From: Hygrocybe punicea
Taxonomy: Eukaryota > Basidiomycota > Agaricomycetes > Agaricales > Hygrophoraceae
NCBI GenBank assembly: GCA_963556145.1
Contig: OY744462.1
Span: 3,658,001-3,722,000 of the forward strand
Direction of reading: 5' to 3'
Length of the DNA: 64,000 nucleotides
A model generated the notes under the pieces. It saw nothing but the letters and a program-made list of their open reading frames with translations. It searched no databases and was not told where the DNA came from. The position numbers and the translations under genes were made by a program. Shown one piece after another: positions 45,330-56,879 of this stretch; the stretch's first letter is position 1, and every line of letters starts with the position of its first letter.

Positions 45330-46229
45330 TTAAGACCCATAAAATATTGTGAATAATAAATATACCAGAAATACTTGAAAGATAAAAATTAAACTATATA
45401 TCATTAATGTTTGATATTTTTGTATATATACTGCAAAGTCATGTGCAGCATACATATTTTGTAGCAGCTTTAGATGTATTCTTTGACACTTCCTGAGAAG
45501 TATTTCATATAAAAATAATAAGTTATGCATGGATGCATTGACATATAAAAGAAGTCGTACATAGAATTCAATAATAAACGGTAGCTCTTTGTGGGACTTT
45601 GAAATCCAATGGTGTGAACCAAGGTGATCTATGTTGGGAAGACATTGTACAGTTTTTTCTGTTATATGTGAGATGATATGAGAAGAATGGTGTTCTCCAC
45701 TATTGTTTAATACTCTCTTTTGGGGCACATGATGAGCAAAATAATTACATATTGTCTGTGTCCTTGAAATCAATTTCTGTAGTGAATCAATAGAATGATA
45801 GAAAAACACCATATCCTGGAGTGCATCAGGTTGATAATCTAGTAGCCTGTGTTGGAACACATGAGCAAGATGATAAGGAGATATTTGTGTCCTTGAATGC
45901 AGGGCATAATCAGATTGATAAAAAAGCACCATATCCTGGGGTGTATGATAACAGTAGTATAATGCCCAGTCTTGGGACAGATTAATAAGACAATAAGATG
46001 ATATTTGTGTCCTATCCTGGGGTGTATCAGGACGATAATATAACACCCTGTCATGGGACACATGAGCAAGACAATAAAAAGATATTTGTGCCCTGAAACT
46101 CAACCTCTCCGGTGCATAAACCGAACGATAAGCAAACACCACATCCTGGGGTGTGTCAGGATGATAATGTAACACCGAGCTGTGTACCATGTAAACAAGG
46201 CCACCAGAAATCTCTGGTACTTTAATCAA
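45330..46229 (-). CDS. Long open frame of 299 codons over degenerate tandem repeats, unknown
   Basis: Minus-strand frame with a repetitive N-terminal half (HPDTPQDVVFAYRS, RPDTPQDRTQISSYCL, YHTPQDMVLFYQSD, QPDALQDMVFFYHS) and a hydrophobic C-terminal end (LIFIFQVFLVYLLFTIF). Its start lies within the edge of copy G. It may be the internal cargo of copy G, a relic of a Helitron repeat region, or simply a repeat without stops. No family is recognised. The absence of stops over 900 nt is notable but partly explained by repetition. Confidence 0.3.
   Translation of the reverse strand: MIKVPEISGGLVYMVHSSVLHYHPDTPQDVVFAYRSVYAPERLSFRAQISFYCLAHVSHDRVLYYRPDTPQDRTQISSYCLINLSQDWALYYCYHTPQDMVLFYQSDYALHSRTQISPYHLAHVFQHRLLDYQPDALQDMVFFYHSIDSLQKLISRTQTICNYFAHHVPQKRVLNNSGEHHSSHIISHITEKTVQCLPNIDHLGSHHWISKSHKELPFIIEFYVRLLLYVNASMHNLLFLYEILLRKCQRIHLKLLQNMYAAHDFAVYIQKYQTLMIYSLIFIFQVFLVYLLFTIFYGS
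45805..46165. repeat. Imperfect tandem repeat, unit about 126 bp (one shortened)
   Basis: The phrase ATCCTGGGGTGT recurs near 45811, 45935, 46013 and 46143, with linked AAGATATTTGTG and ACACATGAGCAAGA words. Spacing is 124, 78 and 130 bp, so one unit has lost about 48 bp. Confidence 0.6.
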
Positions 46230-47338
46230 TGGTCAGATAAACCAACCTGTCTTTGTGAAGAAATTACATATGCAATGATGCATTGGCATTGGCATCGGCC
46301 TGTCATGCAACACAAGTTAAATGAATGGTCAGAATGTGTCACTGACATCAAGGAAGGAACCGTAAAACAGACATGAGGACCAGAGGGAATGGGGAACAGC
46401 AGGAGCAGTAGAAACACAATGGAGTAGAATAGCATGTTATACACTAGCAGATGATGTGTCACAAGCGTAGTATTTAGATTTCACATATAAATTTGGAAAT
46501 TGATTATAATTATATTTAATTTCTATGTAATAATTAAATATAAGTAAATATACTAGTCAAACAATGAAGAGCCTGACACCCCCAACTTCACGTTTTCAAC
46601 AGAAACATGGTACGGGGAGGTAGATAACCCAGGGTTGTGGACCGGGGTGTCCTGGTGGATGAAAACGGGGGGGGTGGTTGGGCAGACGCCGGAATGAGAC
46701 CACCCGGGGGATGAAAAAAGGGGGGGTGCTGGTTGGGCAGACAGGCAGAATGTGAGGGCCGGAGACCCCCCTGACCCCTCATTTTTGACGCGAACGAGGT
46801 GTGGGGGGTGTAACCTAGCCGGGGGTAGTCGAAAAACCCACGGGACGGGCTGTCCTGGTGGATGAAAACGGAGGGGGAGGTGGTTAGGCAGACAGCCGGA
46901 ACGCGTGGTCTTGAGACCCCCTGGTTGCTTGTTTTTAACGTGAACGAGCTGCGGGGGGTGTAGACTGGCTGGGGATGGTCGAAACGGGACAGGAAGGGCC
47001 ATCCTGGTTGTTGAAAAACGGGGAAGGTGGTGGTTGGGCACACAGCCGGATCGCGTGGTCTTGAGACCCCCTGGTCGCTTGTTTTCGATGCGAACGAGGT
47101 GTTGGGGGTGGAGACTGGCCTGGGGTGTTAGCAAACGGGGTGGAAAGAGCTGTCCTGGTGGTTGAAAAAGGGGGGGTGGCAGTGGTTGGGCAGACAGCCG
47201 GATCGCAAGGGCCTGGGACCCCCAGACCGCTCGTTGTCAATGGAAATGGAGCGTGAGGGGTGTAGACTAGCTGGGGGTGGTCAAAAACAAGACGGGCGCG
47301 GGTGTCCTGGTAGTAGAAAAATGGAGTCCGCTGGTGGT
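46171..47338 (-). mobile_element. Diverged partial Helitron-like element, copy G
   Basis: 46171-46560 matches the small-peptide region of copy C (25430-25830) at clearly lower identity, and 46600-47338 is a degenerate version of the G-rich minisatellite. Orientation is as in copy C. The 5' end is missing because element E begins at 47339. Left of 46171 the sequence departs from copy C. Confidence 0.7.
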
Positions 47339-48494
47339 TACGAGTTCTTTTAATTTATTAAAAGACTCGTTCTTTATCAGGCCTGGTTCAGTGAGGGTTC
47401 GTAATTAATTAATTAATTAATTAATTGATTGATTAATTAATAAAGTTGATCGCCTATAGACAGAATTTTTTTGGGTAACAGATATGATTCTACTTCTGAT
47501 CCTGGAAAATAAGATGCAGTTGGGGCCATGTGTGGACAAGCTTACATAAGCATCCAAATATGGGTTGGTGCAAAAAAGACAAATTACCTTCTAATTATAT
47601 TCAAAATATTTGTACTGGTCTCAATTCTTATTAGAATCAGCTGAAAATTGAACTGCTGACTAATATTATCATTTCGGATCAGGTGTGACAGTGACATGTG
47701 ACCAATCTAACCATATAAGGCAATTTTTGATATTATATAGCAAATTTTCTGCTGATCACAATGGTGACAGTCACATGTGACCAGTCTAACCATATAAGGC
47801 AATTTTACACCATATATGCTAAATTTTGAGGTGATCACAGGAGTCATAGTCACATGTGACCACTGTTACTATATAGGGAAATTTCAGCCATATAAGCAGA
47901 AATAAGTGTAACTCAGATGATCTAATGATATTTTTACTTAAAACATACAATTCAATGTGATATTGCTGTATATATTATATGCTAATTATATATTTCCAGC
48001 AAAGTCACTTATCAATATTTGTAATAATCATACATATAAAAATTTAATGACAGAAACAAAACTTTGTTCATGCTATATCATTGGCCCACTCAAGCACAGC
48101 TGTCTTCATATTATCATCTGTTATACAGCAAGGTTATGGAGAAGTGGGTTAAGCAAATGCAAGTCAATTGTTATCATACTGTTTAAAGGTAGTTGTATTT
48201 GACAGTTGATGTGTTACTCTCTCTTTTGGCTGAGAATATTGCATAATGACGAAGCAAAGAAGACATGACATTGGGAGAGGAGGTCAAGACACGCTATGCA
48301 GTTTTATTTTTTCTACTTTTTATGTTGCTATGGTGAGAGGTGGGCTTATTAATATATAATATATGCTATATGTCTTCTATCACATGTAACATGCTTTATG
48401 CAATTTAATATTATTATTTACTTCATCATAAAAGTGAGGAGGGGAAAAAAAGAACTCGTTCATGCCATGCGCAGCACTGGCCCACTAAACAAGT
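47339..48494 (+). mobile_element. Short non-autonomous Helitron2-like element E (1,156 bp)
   Basis: The 5' end is T-ACGAGTTCTTTTAAT with its palindromic partner ATTAAAAGACTCGT. The 3' end is AAGAACTCGT, then hairpin GCCATGCGCAGCACTGGC and ...AAACAAGT at 48494. The interior is AT-rich with three GTCACATGTGACC-like palindromes and no coding capacity (an 81-codon frame at 47957 looks random). Element F is an inverted near-identical copy. Confidence 0.9.
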
Positions 48495-48575
48495 TAATTA
48501 CTTAATTAATTACGAACCCTCACTGGTCCTGGTTTGATAAAGAACGAGTCTTTTAATAAATTAAAAGAACTCGTA
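48495..48575 (-). mobile_element. Element H: 81-bp 5'-end fragment of the E family
   Basis: Reverse-oriented 5' terminus (ACGAGTTCTTTTAAT end at 48575) with the adjacent GAACCCTCACTGG stretch, truncated at element E. The body is missing. Confidence 0.8.
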
Positions 48576-49093
48576 ACCACTGTGGTCACTTGATGCCAGA
48601 GTGCTTTTCCAATTGCAGTTTCCTGAGAGTGTGTTGTCAATGCTGATGTGATCTGAGTGCCAACTGTTCCACTGTACAATGGTGCACCTCCAACTGATGG
48701 TAACTGAGCAAAGTCTCCAGCAAATATCATGTTGATTCCACCAAATGGCATGTCATGTATGTTCAAAGCTTTAGTGAGTCTACCACTGATTTTGTAGAGA
48801 TCATGACAAGACAGCATGGAGACTTCATCAATGAAAATATAGTCAACTCCTTCTAGTCTACCTTTTAGTTTAGCAATGCCCATTGCTTCATTTCTATTTG
48901 ACATGTTTGGATTGATGCCCAGGAAGTAGTGATAAGTTGAGCCATTTTGTAGAGCTGCAGAAGTACCAGTAGGACCAAGAATAACAAATCTGTGAGACTC
49001 ATGTACATTGTCAAAGAACTCAACAACTGCTTTGATGACTTGTGATTTTCCAGTGCCAGCCATTCCAGCAATATTCATTTTCAACTGGTCAGT
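48576..49093 (-). pseudogene. Hel-5: fragment of a Helitron helicase gene
   Basis: An uninterrupted minus frame from DQLKMNIAGMAGTGKSQV (Walker A) through YIFIDEVSMLS and FAGDFAQLPS to KALWHQVTTVV. It is bounded on both sides by 5' ends of non-autonomous elements (H and I), each inserted in the gene. Protein similarity to Hel-2 is high. It could be a displaced piece of Hel-4, which lacks its helicase and has the same orientation (inference). Confidence 0.85.
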
Positions 49094-49810
49094 TACGAGT
49101 TCTTCCATTTATGCAAGAATCGTTCTTATGAGTCCAGGATATATGGCAGATTGTCAGTAATTAATTAATGTTTGAAATCGACTATAGAGCCAAATTCCGC
49201 ATTTCTAACCCGTTCTTTTTGGAAAAAATGATGAATAAACTAGATTTTCGGAATTTTGTCGTCAAATATTTTCATGAATATAGGATTTTCCTTGAGGTCA
49301 TAAAAAATCAAGATCTGCTCCGATGGATGAGAAAAGAAATTTGTATGACGCGGAATTTGATTGAAAAAGGAAGTTGTCACATTAAGTCACAGACATACTC
49401 TCTCGGCTCTCCGACTTTTAACATTCAACACCCACCGTCCCAGCTATTTTGACCTTGGCTGAAAACGTTCGGTCAGGGGGGTCTCAGGCCCTCGAGTTCC
49501 AGCTGTCTGCCCAACCACCACCAACCCACCTTTTGCAACTACCAGGATACCCCATCCCACCGCGTTTTTGATCACCTATGGCCAATCTACACCCTCCGCA
49601 CCTCATTCGTGTTGAAAACGAGTGCTCGGGGGGTCTCAGGCCCTCACGTTCCGGCTATCTGCCACACCACTACCACCCCATGTTTTTTTACCACAGGACC
49701 GGACCCGCCCCGTTTTCAACCACCCCCAAAGTTTACATCACCCACGCTCTGTTTCCGTTGAAAATGAGGGGTCGGGCCATCTCAAGAGCTTGTGTTCCGG
49801 CAAGCCATAC
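49094..49810 (+). mobile_element. Degenerate Helitron-like element, copy I
   Basis: The 5' end T-ACGAGTTCTTCCATTT followed by a degraded partner (ATGCAAGAATCGTTC) is at 49094. 49440-49790 resembles the minisatellite of copies A-D. A 3' terminus is not recognisable. Confidence 0.65.
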
Positions 49811-50082
49811 TAAATCCATCTTATACCACCGTATTTTGTATCGAATTTGACTAAGTTCGAAACTTAATTGTAATCGTTTTACTTTAGAATTTAAACTTAA
49901 CTTGCAACAAATTAAAAACTCCTCAATGAGAGTTTGATGATGATAGACTCAGCTTCAGATTTTGCAAAGCATGTTCTCAACTATTATGGATGAGAAAAAC
50001 CTTTTTATAAAGTCCAGATTCGACTCAAACTGAAACAGAGTATGTGTATTAAATAAAAGGCAACCATGAACAGCTGCCAATG
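49811..50082. other. Intergenic; 3' flank of the following minus-strand gene
   Basis: AT-rich, no open frame. Confidence 0.5.
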
Positions 50083-51246
50083 TCAGTCCGCATTGGGGGC
50101 GATGTCAGCCTCATCCTCATCATCAGTAAACGCTACACCTCTTTTCCTGATTTTTGAAGACACTTTGACCTGAAGACGTTGTGTTTTCAAGAGTGTCTTT
50201 GAAGCGTCCTTCATAAAACAAGTCATGACAAGAAACCGTAACAAGTGCACACCTCTGCAAATTTGTCATCGATGAGAGCCATTGACTGAAGCACCAAAGC
50301 AAGCTTGAAATTTTTATCTTCCTTGGGACAAAATGCACGGAATGAGAGTCGAAGATCCACTACCACGCCGGGAACGAAGCGAGTTGGTGTTGTATGTTCA
50401 TACCTACATGTTTCTGTGAGTTTGGCATCGCAGAGAAAGTTGTGTACTCACTTGAATTTTTGGTCAGTGGTCACAAGCCTAGAAAAATATCCGACGTCAT
50501 CGGCAGTGGTGTGAAAATATTGACTTTGATCCACAGACGCCAAAACACCATGGGGATCAACAAGAGGAGGAAAAGGAGCAATGTCAGAGTGATTCGCAAA
50601 TTTTGCGCTTGTAAAGTATCTTTTGTACGCTTCAATCATTGTATATCCTGAAAATGTACCAGGGGTCCAAGGCTGGAGTTTGAAGGGACTAATACCCTTT
50701 GCAAAAATGGAGTGGATGGTCTGGATATTCTCCATAGCCATGTCAAATCGAGAGGAATTCAGCCCTGTCAAAGTGACATGTTGTCACAGAAATTTGACCC
50801 TGGCTTCAGAACTATGGACCACTTGCAAGTCAGGTGTCCAGGATTTCGATATTGACAACTAGCACTCACTTTGGAAGTCGGTTGACTGGGGGTAAGTCAC
50901 ATTCGGCGATGACTCCTGTAAGACGAAGTATAATTTCCTCCATCTCCTTTCCATCTATTTCCTGTACAAGTTCGTATTGTGCCATGGCTCGATTATACTG
51001 GGTCTTGGCTTTCAAGTGTAGGCCATTCTCCTAGTATGTTGTTCAAAACCTCATAGGCCATATGGGACAGAAGACATGCCTTGTTAAACGAACTCAAATA
51101 CCTCCGATGGTGCTTTTCTTCACATGCTGAGGTTGACAAAGACTCCACGGATTCAGCTGTCATTGAAGAATTTACAAGTCAACCAACGTAGCTGAGAACA
51201 AAGACTCTCTCTCACCAGCTGCTTTGTAGTCGTAGAATTGATTCAT
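50083..51246 (-). CDS. Multi-exon host gene of unknown function, 5' side disturbed by element F
   Basis: The 3' exons are clear: 50452-50765 (NSSRFDMAMENIQTIHS, DPHGVLASVDQSQYFH), 50253-50403 (YEHTTPTRFVPGVVVDLRLS, MALIDDKFAE) and 50083-50208 (DASKTLLKTQRL, acidic tail DDEDEADIAPNAD, stop). Introns are 44 and 48 nt. Upstream pieces at 51216-51246 (MNQFYDYKAA) and 50870-51156 (AMAQYELVQEIDGKEMEEII) look coding, but I could not join them in one frame. The GVLASVDQSQYFH type of sequence recurs in uncharacterised Agaricomycete proteins (recollection). Element F begins one base upstream of the ATG at 51246, so either the promoter/leader or an upstream exon has been separated. Confidence 0.5.
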
Positions 51247-51247
51247 G

Positions 51248-52391
51248 ACTTGTTTAGTGGGCCAGTGCTGCGCATGGCATGAACGAGTTCTTTTTTTCCC
51301 CTCCTCACTTTTATGATGAAGTAAATAATAATATTAAATTGCATAAAGCATGTTACATGTGATAGAAGACATATAGCATATATTATATATTAATAAGCCC
51401 ACCTCTCACCATAGCAACATAAAAAGTAGAAAAAATAAAACTGCATAGCGTGTCTTGACCTCCTCTCCCAATGTCATGTCTTCTTTGCTTCGTCATTATG
51501 CAATATTCTCAGCCAAAAGAGAGAGTAACACATCAACTGTCAAATACAACTACCTTTAAACAGTATGATAACAATTGACTTGCATTTGCTTAACCCACTT
51601 CTCCATAACCTTGCTGTATAACAGATGATAATATGAAGACAGCTGTGCTTGAGTGGGCCAATGATATAGCATGAACAAAGTTTTGTTTCTGTCATTAAAT
51701 TTTTATATGTATGATTATTACAAATATTGATAAGTGACTTTGCTGGAAATATATAATTAGCATATAATATATACAGCAATATCACATTGAATTGTATGTT
51801 TTAAGTAAAAATATCATTAGATCATCTGAGTTACACTTATTTCTGCTTATATGGCTGAAATTTCCCTATATAGTAACAGTGGTCACATGTGACTATGACT
51901 CCTGTGATCACCTCAAAATTTAGCATATATGGTGTAAAATTGCCTTATATGGTTAGACTGGTCACATGTGACTGTCACCATTGTGATCAGCAGAAAATTT
52001 GCTATATAATATCAAAAATTGCCTTATATGGTTAGATTGGTCACATGTCACTGTCACACCTGATCCGAAATGATAATATTAGTCAGCAGTTCAATTTTCA
52101 GCTGATTCTAATAAGAATTGAGACCAGTACAAATATTTTGAATATAATTAGAAGGTAATTTGTCTTTTTTGCACCAACCCATATTTGGATGCTTATGTAA
52201 GCTTGTCCACACATGGCCCCAACTGCATCTTATTTTCCAGGATCAGAAGTAGAATCATATCTGTTACCCAAAAAAATTCTGTCTATATATAGGTGATCAA
52301 CTTTATTAATTAATCAATCAATTAATTACGAACCCTCACTGAACCAGGTCTGATAAAGAACGAGTCTTTTAATAAATTAAAAGAACTCGTA
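51248..52391 (-). mobile_element. Short non-autonomous Helitron2-like element F (1,144 bp)
   Basis: Inverted copy of element E: 3' terminus ACTTGTTTAG... at 51248, 5' hairpin end at 52391. It differs from E mainly by 12 bp in an (AATT)n run and a few substitutions. Flanks join as ctcagt|catgaat. Confidence 0.9.
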
Positions 52392-53152
52392 ACTGAGTAC
52401 AGGCGGAAACACCGAGGACTACTTCAATACGGTAAACTACACTCGGTGCTTGTGTATTTCTAATAGAAATTCGTGGAATTTTAAACTATATTTAGATATG
52501 CCGAGCTGTTCCATGGCCTCATGTAATGCAAGACCAAGGGGTGTTTTTCAGGGGTACTTTCCAAAACGACATGGTGCTTTTCGAAAAGACATGTTGTAGT
52601 GCCTATTGGTGGAACTTTGTAATCAGTAACCTGGCAATGACATTGCATAAATAAAAATCAGTCGGTATTATATTCGACCATCTATCTTGAATCTGAAGTA
52701 TTGGATCCTGTCGTAAGGCACAACACCCATTTGTGCCTGCGGTGAATTTTTTTGGATCAACAAACCACCAGCTGTTGAACAAGTATTTTCTAGAAGTACA
52801 AATTATTTTCTGCATTTGGTATTTTCAAAGAATTAGAGGGCTATAGAGAGGCACCACAAGGCACCATGGGGCACGGAGAGGTTATCATGGAATATATCAG
52901 AAGGTTGTTGAAGAAGTATATATCTTTATAAGTACAGATTATTTTCTGTATCTGGTATTTTGAAAGACATCGGAGAGCTATAGAGAGACACCACAAGGCA
53001 CCCTGAGGCACCAAGCGGAAGGGGTGGAGAATTCATTTTTAAAATATATCAGAAGGCCATGTTCCTGTTTCGCCATTAAAATTTAATATTGAAGTCCTGT
53101 TTCGAAGGAAAGACTCTATCTCTCACTGTTCTCTCACTGTTCTCTCATCCAC
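52392..53152. other. Intergenic region with an imperfect tandem duplication
   Basis: No gene recognised. 52772-52903 and 52904-53055 are diverged copies of each other, sharing ATTATTTTCTG, GGTATTTT, CTATAGAGAG, CACCACAAGGCACC and AATATATCAGAAGG. Pyrimidine-rich sequence precedes the ATG at 53153, as expected for a fungal promoter. Confidence 0.6.
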
Positions 53153-55167
53153 ATGCCACCAAAAAAGTATTCCAGTATTGAGTCCTCTCAGGCTGCACCG
53201 TAACAATTCTCTATGTTCTTCTGCATTAATTTATTTACTATCATGATGGGTTAGCAGGCAAAGCCGAAAACGTGCTCAGACAAGCAAGCCTCTGTATGTT
53301 TATAGTGATGTTGAGGAGATGTACGCATTTGTTACTGAAATGGTACTTGCTTCTGACCAATCTCCAGCAGCGATGGTGAAAACGAACAGGCCACTGAGTG
53401 AGTATGGCTTTCTACACTATTTTACTGAGTTCATTTATTTATCTTGTTAGAGATGAGGCAACACCTTCGCCAAAGCCCAGGTCAGGAAAAACAGGCAAAC
53501 GGTGTGTAAACATTTTCATTATTGAGCCTATTTGGATTGATCCGTTCAACGGAAGGACTTTGACTGCCAAGATTGCCCCTCGGTCCTCAAAGAAAGCCCG
53601 CGTTGCATCAACCCCAGAGTTATCTGAACCAGAAGTGAAAACGTCTGTAAGATTTCTTGTTCTGTTGATTGTCCTTTTTGATACTTTAACAGTCCGTCAA
53701 AGCATCAATCCAAGTATTCACCTGTCTTCAGCCTACCTTGTTTATTTCTGAATCGTTGATTTCACTATAGGTCTCCTCAAAAGGCATCCCCTCAAAAAGC
53801 ATCTCACCAAAAGGCGTCATCCAAACAGGTTTCCTATACCACAGTTGATTCTCCGAGTCCTGAAGAGGACATTTTTCGGTAGGACGCCAGCCCTTAGTTT
53901 TGACTGCACTAATTTAGCTATCATACCAGTTTACCCTCACACAAGAAACCTGAAGACGAAATGGTATATTTGGAGGACTTTCCTGAATCGTATGTGTCAA
54001 CATGTTTCATTACTTTATATACACTACATAATCCTCCAGTAGCAAAAATTTCATCAAGTCCGGTGATGGTCCAGTCAAATGTGAAGTTCTCGTCCGAGAA
54101 CTGATGGACTCCATGTTGGTGGACACATACAAGAACCTCCCACCTCTTCGGTGAGTATTTGTCTTTTTAATAATAATATAGTTTTGATTGATGGTTGTTC
54201 TCTGGTTAGAAAAGGGACTCTGGTCACCGCCAATCCTGGGATTGATCCCATAGAACCGTTTTTGCTTAGCAATGTTCCAAAAATCTTTCCCTCCGCAAAT
54301 ATGAGGTATGTCTCCTTTACTTCTAACATGAGTCGTCCTTCAAACTATAATTAGGCTTCTTGTCGAGGCCATCACCTTTACAAGGTCTGGGGTGTTCATG
54401 AATCCTTCCAGAGCATCCCCGAATCTTGTCAAGATCAACCCAGTATCAGAAAGTATACGATCTGTGGAATACGCAAGCCAGGCTGGTGCATATGGCTTCA
54501 ATCCATATATTGTTTTTACTTCTGTTTTGCTTGTGACCAGTTCTAATTTGACCTCGGAACCTGTTGGGATTTTCCGGCAAATTGGTGGACTGATGTGCAC
54601 TCAAGAGTGGGAGAGGTTTTGTGCCTTTTTCTGCATGATATTCAAGCTTCCTGAGCTGAGGGCTCAAATACTGGAGGGTTCCGTCATGATTAGCACTCGT
54701 GCTAAACAAAGAGATAAGGATGACGGTAAGTACTTCGTGTCATATATGCACTACAATTTTTTTAATCTGACATTTTTCAGCTGGATCTACAGGAAGTAAC
54801 ATTGCGAAAATGCTGGCTAGGAAGAAGTCCCTTGCCAATTTGTCTCCGGTGAAACCTGTCTCTTCCAATAGTACAGCGGTGAAAGGTGCACTGAACTTTG
54901 AAGACCAGGGTAAGTACAAGTCAATTTGTCCAAGTTTGCCATGATCTTAGGATTTCGCCAGTTCCCATATATGATGGCATGAATGGTGTGGTAGATGTTA
55001 CCAGGCTCCATCACCTTTCGTCTGACTTGAAGCTGTGGGAAGATGACTTGGTGGGGAAGATGTGTCTAGTTGGCTATACGGCGAACAGCTGGATCCCCAA
55101 GGACAACTTGACCAAGCAGCTCTCTCTAAACATTCAGTGGGTCATTGTTTTAGCCAAGGAGGATTAG
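53153..55167 (+). CDS. Multi-exon host gene of unknown function
   Basis: ATG 53153 (MPPKKYSSIESSQAA), then exon 2 from 53255 (SRKRAQTSKPLYVYSD...) and further short exons rich in S, P and K (SPQKASPQKASHQKAS). A conserved-looking C-terminal half follows: GDGPVKCEVLVRELMDSM, KGTLVTANPGIDPIEPFL, LLVEAITFTRSGVFMNPS, IGGLMCTQEWERFCAFF, then 54781-54909 and 54962-55167 ending SLNIQWVIVLAKED. Introns are 48-60 nt. The last three splice junctions are unambiguous; some early ones are not. The basic, low-complexity N-terminus suggests a nuclear protein (inference). I do not recognise the family. Confidence 0.65.
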
Positions 55168-55433
55168 GACTAGGGCTTAGCAAATTGTCAGCTTGGACAT
55201 AATTTTTTACATGTATTTATTATTCAGAATCCGTCGGGTTGTTTGAAAACCCAATATACCGCTATATCTGCTCTCGAAGAAACGTTTAGCTTTCTTTCAT
55301 GAGAGCATTTTTGACATTGAATTCGTCACGGTTTCCCTTTGGTGAAAAAGTTTTTCCTTTGGTGAAAAAGTTTTTCCACTCCTGTAATTCAATTCAACAT
55401 AACACTTTCTTATAAAATGAACAGCCTGTTATT

Positions 55434-56879
55434 CTACTGCCCCAGAAGTTCCTTGAGATTACTAAAAAGTCCAAGTCCCATTTGCCATCTAGCAGGGCCT
55501 TCTTCTTCCAATTCTTTTCTAGCCCACTTTTTTGAAGCCAGCAGCTCACCAATAGTCTGGAACCCATATTCCACCCATCTAAATAAGCCCCCTGCCATGT
55601 ACTGCATGAAGGACATTCTCGTTTCCCCCTTTTGAATGGAGGTGTTGGAGTGGCAGAGGACAGCGGAAGGAATGATGGCAGTAGTCCCAGCAGGGAACTC
55701 AATAACCATCTTCAAATCCCACAGGATGAGGTGGCCCCCAAGTTTCGGATCGAAGTCGCCTAGTGGGGTGATGGAACACATCCCGAAAGATAAATTCTTG
55801 AAGTCGATGTGATCGAAGCATACAGTTTGAGGTCCGAAGTTGAAGGTACTGGTCGACCAGATGCTGTTGTCAAACATCCGCACCAAGTTTGGATACTTTT
55901 CATACAATGCTCCCATTTTCTCTTTATAATAGGCATACAGCTTAGGCATCCAGACCGCAAATGCCCCCGATGCAAAACCCGCAAGTCGCCTAATCGCAGG
56001 GTGGTTGATGAGCATCAGGAGGGCTTCGTTATCCTTTGCACTATTGCAAAGGTTTCCAGGTGTCTATTTAATAAGGAATCAGGGGACGAATTAGCAATAC
56101 AAGAATGGAATCTGCCTTCTGCCCGCCCCCATACGATGCCCCATGGCTTAGCACATAGAATATGCCGCGTCGTTGGCTTTCTTCTGTCACTGAGAAACTA
56201 GCCAATGTCCTGGCATAGGCCATGGCTTCTGCAGCTTCCCTATGTAGGCTCTCGCTTAGCTTACCATCGGGTCGGCCTACCATGACTACGATCAGAAGGC
56301 CTTGGTGATTGTCAACAGGAAATGAGCTACTATTATAGTACAATGAGCTTTGATCACCAGTAATGGGGATGAGACATACACTCCATCCCAAGGGAGTAGG
56401 GTAAACTTGAATTCTGAGTCGGAACCCACCATTTCCTCCAACATGAAGGTCCTCCCATACCCCTCTGAGTTGACCGCAGTATATCCAATTTTTGAGACTG
56501 GTACAGCTTTGACGTTGAGGTCAAGATCGGCAGTAACTTTATTGACCTCGTTGATATGTTTCTTCATAGTGGAAGGACGGACCGTATAATTGCCAAAGGA
56601 ACGACTACTCCATTCTTGCTGTCATTTAATTTGGCGTGTTTGTTTACTTTGTTGTTTCCGATGTTCCTTTACAGATTTTGGAAGTGGTTTACAAGAAATA
56701 GGGGTGGTCATGGACGATGCAGGAGCCTGATGTTCATTGGAGCTGATATTCACATTGGAATCGTGGTCAGACGGTGCAAGGGCATGGGGTTGGTCCACCG
56801 GACATATGGATTGGAATGGATAGTCCTCTGTGTCATCCTCCTGGTTGCTGATTTCTGATTGTACTGCTTTGCCCGACAA
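55434..56879 (-). pseudogene. 2-oxoglutarate/Fe(II) oxygenase-like gene of the basidiomycete TET/JBP-related type, apparently damaged
   Basis: The C-terminal exon (ending at 55434) has a double-stranded beta-helix signature: FDHIDFKNLSFG (H69-x-D71 of the 56015-55434 frame), GDFDPKLGGHLILWDL, VIEFPAGTTAIIPSAVL, distal His in LCHSNTSI and Arg in GETRMSF, then QYMAGGLFRWVEYGF. HxD...H binds iron and Arg binds 2-oxoglutarate in this superfamily. Upstream exons give GYGRTFMLEEMVGS, FTLLPWDG, VVMVGRPDGKLSESLH and YVLSHGASYGGGQ. A 37-nt intron may precede TPGNLCNS. An in-frame TGA near 56618 and a frame change after PWDG suggest a pseudogene, though unusual introns are possible. I place it with the expanded Agaricomycete proteins related to TET/JBP (recollection). 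Confidence 0.6.

Noticed and set aside
55417..56589. Plus-strand frames of 72-130 codons over the oxygenase-like gene
   Set aside because: They are antisense to a clearly coding minus strand with oxygenase motifs.
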